Source of the DNA: Myroides marinus | GTDB lineage: Bacteria > Bacteroidota > Bacteroidia > Flavobacteriales > Flavobacteriaceae | DNA: 59,784 bases | Reading direction: 5' to 3' | Assembly (NCBI RefSeq): GCF_900109075.1 | Contig: NZ_FNYS01000022.1 | Location: 1 to 59,784 of the forward strand | In this document: piece after piece, positions 26,405-34,344 of the stretch | Numbering within the stretch: position 1 is the stretch's first letter | How the letters are laid out: every line of letters starts with the position of its first letter | Made by a program: the position numbers and the translations under genes | Notes under the pieces: model-generated | Database searches by the model: none | Told to the model about the DNA's origin: nothing | What the model saw: the letters and a program-made list of their open reading frames with translations, nothing else

Positions 26405-27031
26405 TTATAGCATTTGGTATTGCTTGACCATCTGAATTAGCTCTTGGTAATCAGAGGCTGTAAACTCGTGGAGCATCTTGCTAATTCTCTTTTGGATAGC
26501 ACTAGGACTTAGAAAGACAAAAGCTTCTAGTTGGGAAATCTTATATCCATGAGATAGGTACATAAGGATTTCTCTGTTTTTAGAATCTAAGAGTGTGTTT
26601 TTGGCAATTACCTTTTTTATAGCCTCTTTAGCTATGGGGCTGTAATAGGGTGTAGGTAGGCTAGTGGTGGTAAGATGATGTAAGATCTCTGAGGTAAAGT
26701 CTGACTTTACCACCAGGGCGTCTATACTTCTTTTTTGATAGATGCTATAGAGAATTAGTGCCTGCTCGTGAGCGGTGATAAGGATGATCTTACAAAAAGG
26801 GAACTTTTCTTTAATCAGCAAAGAGCAGTCAAGACCAGAGTGAAGGTTTTCTTTTTCGTATCCTGGCATATCGTGGTCTATTATGGCTAGGTCTAGATAG
26901 TCAAGTTGTAGTATCTGCTTATATAGTTCCTTACAAGACTGGGCTTTTAAATAGGTATTGGCTTCGTTATTTAAAATAGAGATATAGCCCTCTAGGGTCA
27001 TTAGGTGATCATCGGCTAGTAATATTCTCAT
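26405..27031 (-). CDS. NarL/LuxR-type response regulator
   Basis: A 208-residue two-domain regulator. Receiver domain (1-120): acidic pair DDH at 7-8, phosphoacceptor Asp52 in IIDHDMPG, Thr in ILITAHE and Lys in LVVKSDF. Output domain: LDSKNREILMYLSHGYKISQLEAFVFLSPSAIQKRISKML, a diverged LuxR-type helix-turn-helix. It lies 50 bases downstream of the TPR sensor kinase, its evident partner. The receiver contains an insert (GYEKENLHSGLD) after the MPG loop, as seen in Bacteroidetes members. Targets are unknown. Confidence 0.9.
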   Translation of the reverse strand: MRILLADDHLMTLEGYISILNNEANTYLKAQSCKELYKQILQLDYLDLAIIDHDMPGYEKENLHSGLDCSLLIKEKFPFCKIILITAHEQALILYSIYQKRSIDALVVKSDFTSEILHHLTTTSLPTPYYSPIAKEAIKKVIAKNTLLDSKNREILMYLSHGYKISQLEAFVFLSPSAIQKRISKMLHEFTASDYQELIQMVKQYQML

Positions 27032-27081
27032 AAGAATGGGGTTTTATTAGGTTTTGTATTGTTTTTGAGGTAAAGCTGTAA

Positions 27082-29088
27082 TTAGCTTTGTTTTTCTTTT
27101 GGCAAGTATGGGATTTTTACACTTACCGTAGTTGTGTTATGCTCACTTGATATAGTCAGGGTTCCATTTAGTGTTTTTAGTCTGTGGGTAATGTTTTTAA
27201 AGCCTAGCCCTTTCTTTACTTTTTTAGGATCTATACCTATACCATTATCATGCACTCTTAGCTGTATATGATTGTCCTTAAGTATAAATAGAACAAGACA
27301 TGTAGTGGCTTTGGCGTGTTTATTTACATTTTGAAGCAGCTCTTGAAGTATTAGATAAAGCTGCGCCTTTTGGTAAAGCGAGTACAGATCCCAATAGATA
27401 AGCTTGTCAATAGAGCAGTTAAAAGCGGTCTGGAACGAGTTCTTTTGAGCCTTTACAATATCCTCTAGAATTTGTCCAAAGTCCTGTTCTGGGCAAAATA
27501 AGGTCTTGTGCATATCATGTGAGAGCGCTCTTGTTTGTGTTTCAATCTGTTTTAGCTGCTCGATTAGCTTTTCTTTTTCTTCTTTGGCCTGACTTGGGAG
27601 TTGCTCTAGATTAATACGCAGGGTAAAGACTCTGTTGATAATAGAATCGTGAAGGTTCTTGGCTATTATTTTGCGCTCTTTTATCTTGGTTTTATTAGCG
27701 ATTCTCTGTTGCTGTAAAAGCAGGGTTTGAATCTGTTGTATGGCCTGTTGATCTTTTTGTTTATAAAGTAGCTTCTTGTTTTTCATCTGAAGGCTAAAGA
27801 CAACAAATAAAATAAAAGACAGTAGCGCCACTAATAAGATAATACTAATAAGATGGGAGTTTCTCTGATTTAGGTGGTCGTTCTGTTTTGATATTTCGCT
27901 AGTCTCGTATGCGATTCTGGCAAATTTGTTTCTAGTTTGTCTATCGATAGTCTGCAGACTGTCTTGCTTTGTGAAATAGAGTTCTGTATAGGCTTGTTTG
28001 TTTTTGATATCGTTTTCTGCTAAAAACTTTAAGCTCTTTATCAGTTCATAACCGTTTTGATCTTCCAAAGCATTTTTATATACCCCAGTCATGATATAGA
28101 TTGCCTGAAGGGTATCTTGTTTGAGAAGGCTAAACTGAGCACTGCGCATAAGGCTAGCTGTTATTCCTTGTTTGTGGTTAATCTCATGGCGTATCTCAAG
28201 AGATAGGGTAAGTAAGGAGTCAATTGTTTTAGGATCCTTTTTGGCTAGCATTTGATTATAGGCATAGTTGTTTAAAAGCATTGCTTTTAACTTAGGGAAA
28301 CTATCGATATCCCTGTTTTGTAATCCTTTTTCAAAGTATTCTTGTGCCTTGCTATAGTCTAAGATAGACTGGTAATAACTCCCTAGATTATTATAGTAGG
28401 ATAGCTGGGAGCGCTGTAAAAGATCTTTAGAGTAACCTTGCTGTTCTAATAGATCTAGTAGTTCGGGAATCTTGGCGTAATACTGAAGGGCAGCGTCATA
28501 TTCTTTTAGCTCTTTTAAAACAAGAGCCATCTGAAGGTTAACCTCGTAGTAAAGTCGGGTTTGTTTTTGTTTTGACAATATCTGTAAAGCCCTAGCAGTA
28601 GAAGTCTCGGCCTCTGTGTAGATGCCTGTATTATAGAGTACTCCTGCTTTATAAGAGAGCATTTTAGCCCAGAGAATACTGTCTTTTTCTAAGGCGTATA
28701 GTTTCTCTGCTTTTAAATAGTAGTAGTAAGCGCTGTCTAAGATCTGTCTAGCCTCGTTATGATCTCCTAAAAACCAGTAGGTCTTAGCCATGTGCTTAGT
28801 ATCTTTTTTTAGACTAGCTAATCGCTGTATTTGCTCTAGGTTGTTTTTAAATTTTCTATAAAGGCCTAGTTCTTCATAACAAGAGGCTAGGTTAAAGTAT
28901 AATTCCCTAGTTAAAGAGTCATTTGGCTCTAGTTTTATTAAATTAGAGATGCTATCTAAATAGATTTCTTTATTGTCGGTATGTAAATAATTTAAGAAGT
29001 AATTGGCGTTTCTTGGTTTTATAGGTTCTGGTTTAAAACACGAAACAAAAGATAAAAATATTACTAAAAATAGTAGCCTAACACACAT
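27082..29088 (-). CDS. TPR-containing sensor histidine kinase (NarX/DesK type)
   Basis: A 668-residue kinase. The N-terminus MCVRLLFLVIFLSFVSC ends in a lipobox-like F-V-S-C. Residues about 60-400 are TPR-like helical pairs (for example YFNLASCYEELGLYRKF, YNNLGSYYQSILDYSKAQEYFEKGL), a periplasmic sensor. One membrane helix (ISIILLVALLSFILFVVF) follows, then a coiled-coil, the HisKA_3 phosphoacceptor in ERKIIAKNLHDSIINRV and the HATPase domain with LQELLQNVNKHAKA (N box) and VHDNGIGIDP (G1). Partner of the response regulator 50 bases downstream. The signal is unknown. Confidence 0.92.
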   Translation of the reverse strand: MCVRLLFLVIFLSFVSCFKPEPIKPRNANYFLNYLHTDNKEIYLDSISNLIKLEPNDSLTRELYFNLASCYEELGLYRKFKNNLEQIQRLASLKKDTKHMAKTYWFLGDHNEARQILDSAYYYYLKAEKLYALEKDSILWAKMLSYKAGVLYNTGIYTEAETSTARALQILSKQKQTRLYYEVNLQMALVLKELKEYDAALQYYAKIPELLDLLEQQGYSKDLLQRSQLSYYNNLGSYYQSILDYSKAQEYFEKGLQNRDIDSFPKLKAMLLNNYAYNQMLAKKDPKTIDSLLTLSLEIRHEINHKQGITASLMRSAQFSLLKQDTLQAIYIMTGVYKNALEDQNGYELIKSLKFLAENDIKNKQAYTELYFTKQDSLQTIDRQTRNKFARIAYETSEISKQNDHLNQRNSHLISIILLVALLSFILFVVFSLQMKNKKLLYKQKDQQAIQQIQTLLLQQQRIANKTKIKERKIIAKNLHDSIINRVFTLRINLEQLPSQAKEEKEKLIEQLKQIETQTRALSHDMHKTLFCPEQDFGQILEDIVKAQKNSFQTAFNCSIDKLIYWDLYSLYQKAQLYLILQELLQNVNKHAKATTCLVLFILKDNHIQLRVHDNGIGIDPKKVKKGLGFKNITHRLKTLNGTLTISSEHNTTTVSVKIPYLPKEKQS

Positions 29089-29104
29089 AAATAACCCTTT
29101 TAAA

Positions 29105-29132
29105 CAAAAGTAAAAAAAATAAAGCGATTCAA
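29105..29132 (-). promoter_or_regulatory. Bacteroidetes-type promoter of the sensor kinase operon
   Basis: On the - strand, TTG (29132-29130), a 17-base spacer, then TACTTTTG (29112-29105), a perfect TAnnTTTG -7 box. Transcription would start close to 29098, leaving a leader of about 10 bases before the ATG at 29088. Confidence 0.55.
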
Positions 29133-29185
29133 TTTTGAAGCGCCTTATACTAACTAATAAGGTATTAATATGTGGGGACTTATTA

Positions 29186-29251
29186 TTAACTCAGATTCCC
29201 CATTAGCCCAAAACTGCGAGTTAATTGGTCTAATGTTGAGTCTGAGTTTAA
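29186..29251 (-). terminator. Long hairpin between kinase and small lipoprotein gene
   Basis: TTAACTCAGA (29186-29195) and TCTGAGTTTAA (29241-29251) can pair, with an inner CATTAG/CTAATG pair. It starts 6 bases past the stop of the - strand lipoprotein gene (29258) and may terminate or stabilise that transcript. Confidence 0.4.
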
Positions 29252-29257
29252 CCTTAA

Positions 29258-29506
29258 TTATTTTCCTTTACCTTTTCCTTTGTCTACAAAAGGTCCTTTT
29301 CTTTTATCTTTATCTAGATCTTCGTCTCCTCTCTCTAGTGGGGTGTCATCTGAGGTGTTGTTAGTCTGATTGTCTGGAATAAACATCAGTTCACCTTGAT
29401 TTTGTTTGTTTTTCTGTACTTCATCTTTAAAGTTATCATCATTCGAACACGAAATGGCAAGTGCTGATAAGCTTAGGAATGCTGCGATAAAATAGATTTT
29501 TTTCAT
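29258..29506 (-). CDS. Small acidic/basic-tailed lipoprotein
   Basis: An 82-residue lipoprotein with signal MKKIYFIAAFLSLSALAISC (lipobox A-I-S-C, Cys20) followed by the SNDD sequence typical of Bacteroidetes lipoproteins. The mature part of about 60 residues is disordered and highly charged: DDTPLERGDEDLDKDKRKG and a basic GKGKGK tail. No family recognised. It lies upstream of the sensor kinase gene in the same direction, with a hairpin between, so a link to that system is possible but unproven. Confidence 0.75.
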   Translation of the reverse strand: MKKIYFIAAFLSLSALAISCSNDDNFKDEVQKNKQNQGELMFIPDNQTNNTSDDTPLERGDEDLDKDKRKGPFVDKGKGKGK

Positions 29507-29969
29507 AATAAGTAATTGTTTTATAATTAATAAATAGTTGATTTACTTTTAATAAGCTTAGTCTATACCTGTAAAGTAGTTGTCTTTAATAGTTAATATT
29601 AATAGAGATTAGGTTGTGATTATCTAATAAGTTATGGATAGTTAAATAATACTGTATCAGTCTACTATAACAAAGGTGAAAGCTATTTATATTAATTATA
29701 AACTTAGGGTATCAGATAACAAGTATGCGGTAGCTGAGCTACCTAAAAAGTTAAAATTTTATAAATAGGGGGCTAAAGTCTAGTGCCGCTTTTATTGCTT
29801 TTAAAAAAAGCAGACAAGAGGTGTCTTTTAAAGACAATAAAGCCTATTACAAGACTTTTAAGCTAGAAATAGGCTAGTTGTTGTCCTAGATAAAAAGAAG
29901 CGTTTAAAACGCTTTAAATCTAATATCTTGTTTTACTCTAGTAATAGACTAATGCTAAAAAAAGAATCA
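29507..29969. other. Non-coding stretch with small palindrome
   Basis: I see no gene in 463 bases. AAGCGTTTAAAACGCTT at 29898-29914 is a near-perfect palindrome (8-bp arms), and stretches such as AAAGCAGACAAGAGGTGTC look unstructured. The left part probably carries the promoter of the - strand lipoprotein. Confidence 0.4.
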
Positions 29970-30458
29970 CTATTTGTTGGGTTCTAGATTAACACGTCTT
30001 ATTATATAGGTAATATTAGTATTGTCTATAATTTGTTGTTCTAATATGTAGTCCTCTGTCAGAATATTTAGTTTAGTACTTTGTATGTAATAGTGATCTG
30101 AGTGACAATCAACTCTTGTCTTTTGTTTGTCGTAATTGAGTTCTAAGAATTTTTGATTGTTGTATTCTAATTCAATTTTATTAGAAGTAATAGGGTTTAT
30201 AGTGCTAATGGTAAAACCTGAAAAGAAGGTAGAAGCTTTATCTATTATTTCATTTTTATCAAAAGAGACCATCTTTATTAGTTTACTGTCTAATTGTATC
30301 TCTTTGTTATTTGGATCGATAATTTTAATTCCTACTGTTTGATAAGGTGGAACTGAGTTAGCTTTATTTGAACAATCATCGCTACTGCTACAAGAGATAG
30401 TTAATATATAAATAAGGCAAAGTAGCATGGGGCGGATTTTAAATAGGTTTAATGTCAT
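29970..30458 (-). CDS. Hypothetical lipoprotein
   Basis: A 162-residue protein: hydrophobic leader MTLNLFKIRPMLLCLIYILTISC with lipobox T-I-S-C (Cys23), then SSSDDC. The mature part is beta-rich (YQTVGIKIIDPNNKEIQLD, FSGFTISTINPITSNKIELEYN) with two further cysteines. The pattern of 'KIxDxNxKxIxLDxxLIKxV' resembles small Bacteroidetes lipoproteins with no assigned function. It stands alone between non-coding stretches. Confidence 0.75.
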   Translation of the reverse strand: MTLNLFKIRPMLLCLIYILTISCSSSDDCSNKANSVPPYQTVGIKIIDPNNKEIQLDSKLIKMVSFDKNEIIDKASTFFSGFTISTINPITSNKIELEYNNQKFLELNYDKQKTRVDCHSDHYYIQSTKLNILTEDYILEQQIIDNTNITYIIRRVNLEPNK

Positions 30459-30800
30459 GATGTTTAATTCGTTTTAAAGTTAGGCTATACAGTGTTATTT
30501 GTTATTTCTTGTTTTAAAATAAATAGAGAGAAAGAATAAAATTGACAATTAAGCGTAATCCTTCTCCTATAATAAAGAGACTGTATTGAAAGCAAAACTA
30601 TGCTTATTTTGATTAAATTCAAATAGCGAAGTTATAATAAATGCAAGTGTTGGCTCGGAGTTAATAAAGGTGTTTTTGATAAGTTAAAGAAATATAACTA
30701 TATAGAACTCGTAAGGCTACTATGTGATTGTTTTGTGCTAAAAAAATAAAATAATAGAAACATATTCAACTATATTTGATGGAGAATAGGTAAGGGGAGA
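30459..30800. other. Intergenic region between divergent lipoprotein genes
   Basis: 342 bases without a gene; both flanking genes point away from it, so it should hold two promoters. I see no convincing conserved box or repeat. Confidence 0.4.
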
Positions 30801-30833
30801 TTGTTTTTAATTGATAGAAAAGATAATATAATC

Positions 30834-31256
30834 ATGGAACAAAAACATAGAGGTTTAGTTTACCTTTTTTTACTGCTATTTATAGGGTGTGTGGATATAA
30901 ATTCAGATGGAGATTTTAGAAGTAGAGTATTCACCTCGACAAATGGAGAGAATATATATATCAATACTTTAAATTGGGGAGTTACTTATGATAAACAATT
31001 TACAGTTTTAACAAAGGACCCAAACGAACTTAGAAAAAGAGAAGATTCTTTATTTGCAATAAAAGGTTTAGAGCCTTTTGTTTATCGTTTTGAGAATGAT
31101 ACTCTACAAATAATTAGTCTTGAGAAGATTAATATTCACGAAACGTTTCAAACAATAAAAATTAAGTTTAGTGTGTTAGGGAATATCGAATATGGTAGAA
31201 TTCAGGATAGTATTAGACAGGGAAGGAGTAAGTATCGTTTACTTTCAAATTATTAA
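30834..31256 (+). CDS. Hypothetical lipoprotein
   Basis: ATG 30834 is chosen (140 residues) because it gives a clean lipoprotein signal, MEQKHRGLVYLFLLLFIGC with Cys19; the ATG at 30801 would add eleven charged residues in front. The mature part shows VFTSTNGENIYINTLNWGVTYDKQFTVLTKDP and is predicted beta-rich. No family recognised. It is divergent from the lipoprotein at 29970 and convergent with chrA. Confidence 0.7.
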   Translation: MEQKHRGLVYLFLLLFIGCVDINSDGDFRSRVFTSTNGENIYINTLNWGVTYDKQFTVLTKDPNELRKREDSLFAIKGLEPFVYRFENDTLQIISLEKINIHETFQTIKIKFSVLGNIEYGRIQDSIRQGRSKYRLLSNY

Positions 31257-31563
31257 TCAAAAAAATTAAAATGAGAATAGTATTTTTTTGTATTGTATTT
31301 TTTACATAATTAAGATAGTTAGTTTGTTTTTGAAACAATAAAAAGCTTAACAGATTAAGGGTATGTATTTTATCTAGAAAATCACAAAGCAAATAGATTA
31401 ATATAATCAACATATTGTGAAAGTCTAGCATTAAATTAGCAATCTTTAATTACTAAGTAAGTGAGTCTTTTAAAATAAACTATAACTAATAGATAAGGGA
31501 ATAAGTTTGAATAGTACTTTTAACAAATATTAAATTTTTTGTAAAAAGAGAATTCAAAGTAGT
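31257..31563. other. Non-coding stretch between convergent genes
   Basis: 307 very AT-rich bases between the convergent lipoprotein and ChrA genes. I see no gene and no strong hairpin; weak A/T tracts only. Confidence 0.4.
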
Positions 31564-32691
31564 TTATAAAGTCAACATATATCCTAATAAAGCTCCTCCT
31601 AAGACAATAAAGGCACTATTTATCTTTTTAAATTTAAATACTATTATACTACTGATAAAGGCTATAAAAAGGGTTTGCCAATTGGTTAATGTGTCTTTAC
31701 TCATAGTAAAACATACAGCTAGAATTAACGCAACTGAGGCAATATTTACTGCATCTAAAAACACAGATAGCCCTTTTGAGTTACGCAGTTTTTTTATCAA
31801 AGGTTTTAACAAAGCCACCAAAATAAAGGATGGTAAAAAAATAGCTAGCGTTGATATAAGCGCACCTAATATTCCATTGATCTGAAAACCGATAAAGGTA
31901 ACTGAAGAGAACACAGGTCCTGGTGTAAATTGCCCTACTGCAATAGCATCAATGAGTTGTTGTTTTGACAGTATACCTGTATTTACTAGTTCTGAGTCTA
32001 AAAAGGCAAATAATACATATCCACTACCGTAAAGTATAGAGCCTATCTTAAGAAAAACCCAAAATAAGTGCATATTTGTAGTAGTGAAACACGTATCTTG
32101 AAAGAAAGTTAAGAATGTCAAAGGCATGATACTTTGTATAGTATTATGGCTTTTAGTATTGAAATAAAACAAAAGATAAGCAAGTAATCCAGCACCAAAC
32201 ATTAAGATGATTTCATTAATACCTATTAAAGAAGCTATAAAGACTATAAGTCCTAAAAGGGCTAAGAATAGAGATTTAATAGACTTTTTAGCTAGTGGAA
32301 AGATAGCCCCAATAATAACGGCTATAATAGCAGGTTTAATACCGTAAATAAAAGGTTGTACTTGTGGTAATTGCCCATAAGTTTTATAAAAATATGCTAG
32401 TATACCTGTTATGAAAATAGCAGGAAGAATAAAACATAGTCCAGCAATTATTAGACCTTTCCAACCAGCTTTATCATATCCAATATGAATAGCCATTTCA
32501 GTGCTGTTAGGACCAGGAATCAGATTTGTAGCACCGAGTAGATCTAAAAAGTGTTGTTCATCCATCCATTGTTTTTTTACAACTACTTCTTCTCGCATCA
32601 TTGCAATATGAGCAGCAGGACCTCCAAAACCAATAATACCAAGTTTGGAAAAAACTTTTGCTAGTTCTTTTAAATGTACTTTCTCTGGCAT
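31564..32691 (-). CDS. chrA: Chromate transporter (CHR family)
   Basis: A 375-residue membrane protein made of two homologous CHR halves, about 10-12 helices. First half: LGIIGFGGPAAHIAMMREEVVVKKQW, then LGATNLIPGPNSTEMAIHIGY, the diagnostic LIPGPxxT motif. Second half repeats it: GSILYGSGYVLFAFLDSELV and DAIAVGQFTPGPVFSSVTFIG. Members export chromate from the cytoplasm by proton coupling, although many chromosomal copies have unknown anion substrates. It is slightly short for the family but both halves look intact. It lies 87 bases after an AraC-type gene on the same strand, which probably regulates it. Confidence 0.93.
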   Translation of the reverse strand: MPEKVHLKELAKVFSKLGIIGFGGPAAHIAMMREEVVVKKQWMDEQHFLDLLGATNLIPGPNSTEMAIHIGYDKAGWKGLIIAGLCFILPAIFITGILAYFYKTYGQLPQVQPFIYGIKPAIIAVIIGAIFPLAKKSIKSLFLALLGLIVFIASLIGINEIILMFGAGLLAYLLFYFNTKSHNTIQSIMPLTFLTFFQDTCFTTTNMHLFWVFLKIGSILYGSGYVLFAFLDSELVNTGILSKQQLIDAIAVGQFTPGPVFSSVTFIGFQINGILGALISTLAIFLPSFILVALLKPLIKKLRNSKGLSVFLDAVNIASVALILAVCFTMSKDTLTNWQTLFIAFISSIIVFKFKKINSAFIVLGGALLGYMLTL

Positions 32692-32778
32692 ATTAACTCC
32701 TTATTCTAGTTTTTATAATTAGCAAATCTGATAAAATTTAAATTTAAAATAAGGTGAATTTGAAAAAAGAATGGCACT

Positions 32779-33576
32779 TTATTTCTTACGAAATTCTTTA
32801 GGGGTTAAACCTGTAAAACGTTTAAAGTATTTTATAAAGTATGAAGAGTCATTAAAGTTTAGATAATAGGCAATTTCACTAATTCTATTTTGGGAGTATA
32901 ACAATTGTCTTTTTGCTTCATCAATAATATGCTTAGCTATTATCTCTGAGGCTGACTGTTTTAGTGTTTTACGACAAATAGCATTTAAATTTTGTGGAGA
33001 TGTCTTAAGTTTCTGAGCATAATAACTAACGTTATTATGAAGGTTATCAACTTGTTTTAAAAGATCTTGAAACAGGTTGAGTGTATCACTTTTATTTGAT
33101 AAGATTGGCTTAGGAGTTGACTCAATTATTATATTTACCAATAATGCTTTTAATAAACCTTCTATTGCCATAAGATTCTTTTCTTTTAGTAAGAGATTAA
33201 ATATAGTGTCAACACTTTTGGTATTGTTTAAATTTAAACAACTAAACTCGCTTAACTGAGATAAAAGTTCTTTTAATTGATAATCTAATGAATTTTGTAT
33301 GAATTCTTTTTTTAGGATAAGTACAAATCCTTTTGGTTTACTTGTAATGTCCCAATAGTGTACTTGTTCTTGATGAATCAAAAAAACAGTAGCAGGGGTT
33401 ATTGGAAATAGTGTATTATCAATACCGTGTATTCCATTTGCTTGGCTGAAATAGATGATCTCTATGTAATTATTGTGTTTGTGGGGATTAGTCTTGCGAA
33501 TTTCTTGTTTGAAAGAGGAAACTTTTATTAGAGCTGTTACCTCAATTTTATTTTTTATGACAATAGAATTATTCAA
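32779..33576 (-). CDS. AraC-family transcriptional regulator
   Basis: A 265-residue regulator with an N-terminal cupin-like sensor (NPHKHNNYIEIIYFSQANG, TPATVFLIHQEQVHYWD) and a C-terminal double helix-turn-helix: YYAQKLKTSPQNLNAICRKTLKQSASEII and RISEIAYYLNFNDSSYFIKYFKRFTGLTPKEFR. This layout is typical of Bacteroidetes AraC proteins that respond to small aromatic or sugar-like ligands; no ligand can be assigned. It is immediately upstream of chrA and co-directional. Confidence 0.92.
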   Translation of the reverse strand: MNNSIVIKNKIEVTALIKVSSFKQEIRKTNPHKHNNYIEIIYFSQANGIHGIDNTLFPITPATVFLIHQEQVHYWDITSKPKGFVLILKKEFIQNSLDYQLKELLSQLSEFSCLNLNNTKSVDTIFNLLLKEKNLMAIEGLLKALLVNIIIESTPKPILSNKSDTLNLFQDLLKQVDNLHNNVSYYAQKLKTSPQNLNAICRKTLKQSASEIIAKHIIDEAKRQLLYSQNRISEIAYYLNFNDSSYFIKYFKRFTGLTPKEFRKK

Positions 33577-34344
33577 CGTAATTTATTTAAAAGAGTAAAG
33601 ATAAAATTAATTATAATCTGGTTATGAAGTGTAAAACTAAAGTTTTTTTGCACCTAAATACGTGTCAAAAAAAATTTCAAAATTTTTTAAAATAAACAAA
33701 AAAGTCTTGTCGTGTAACTAGTTAAGTTAATAAATGGAATAAGGCGAAAGATAGAGGTAAATATGACTCTCGAATTGTACAAAAATACCTGTAGTTTTAG
33801 GTTAAGACAAAAAGTATAGATATGCAAAACATAGTATATCTGCGAAATTATAAATGATAACTTTTCAAAAAGTTATTGAAAATCAAGAAAAACCTATGAC
33901 TCACAATGAGTTATAAGTTTTTATTTTTTAGTGGGGGTCCTGTTTTTTTAAAAAGTGCACCCAAAACAAAACTATGGATCAGTCTCAAAAGTTGTGTTTA
34001 CGCATAAAGTTTAGCTAATCTGTATAGGAAGAAATCAATATTTCTGACGCCTCTAAACTATTCTAAATTTTTGCTTCTACCCCTCTTCTTGTTAGATTTT
34101 CACATCCATCTGAATTAATTGTGTTTTTTATCTATAGTATTATAGTACTGTTTATTCTTGACAGTAATCAATAATTGTGTTTTTTTATTAAAATAGTCAA
34201 TAAGATGCTTTTTAAAATCATTAAATGTCTTATACTTATTGTAATAATTATAAAAATATGTTTTTAATTATATTTTTGTATTAATGTAATTTAAAGTTAA
34301 TTTTATATTAATTTTAGCATAAAATTAATATTTTAAAGATACGT
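33577..34344. other. Long non-coding stretch upstream of the RHS locus
   Basis: 768 bases without a gene. ATAACTTTT (33857-33865) and AAAAGTTAT (33868-33876) form a perfect hairpin with loop CA. An imperfect stem AAAAACCTATGACTC...GAGTTATAAGTTTTT around 33893-33928 ends in T residues and could be a terminator. The right end contains a TAnnTTTG box and a palindrome, listed separately. Confidence 0.5.
34271..34328 (+). promoter_or_regulatory. Candidate promoter and leader palindrome of the RHS operon
   Basis: TATTTTTG at 34271-34278 is a perfect TAnnTTTG -7 box, though no good TTG lies at the right distance upstream. The RNA would start about 34284 and carry TTAATTTTA-GCA-TAAAATTAA (34308-34328), a perfect 9-bp palindrome ending 16 bases before the ATG. 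The TTAATTTTA arm is also present once more directly upstream (34297-34305). It may be an operator or a leader hairpin that limits translation. Confidence 0.4.

Noticed and set aside
29170..29364. 64-codon + strand frame
   Set aside because: Antisense to the small lipoprotein with a good lipobox and crossing its terminator-like hairpin; hydrophobic low-complexity product.
33577..34344. Possible missed gene upstream of the RHS locus
   Set aside because: All frames are interrupted every few dozen codons and no protein similarity is visible; only hairpins and a promoter box are supported.
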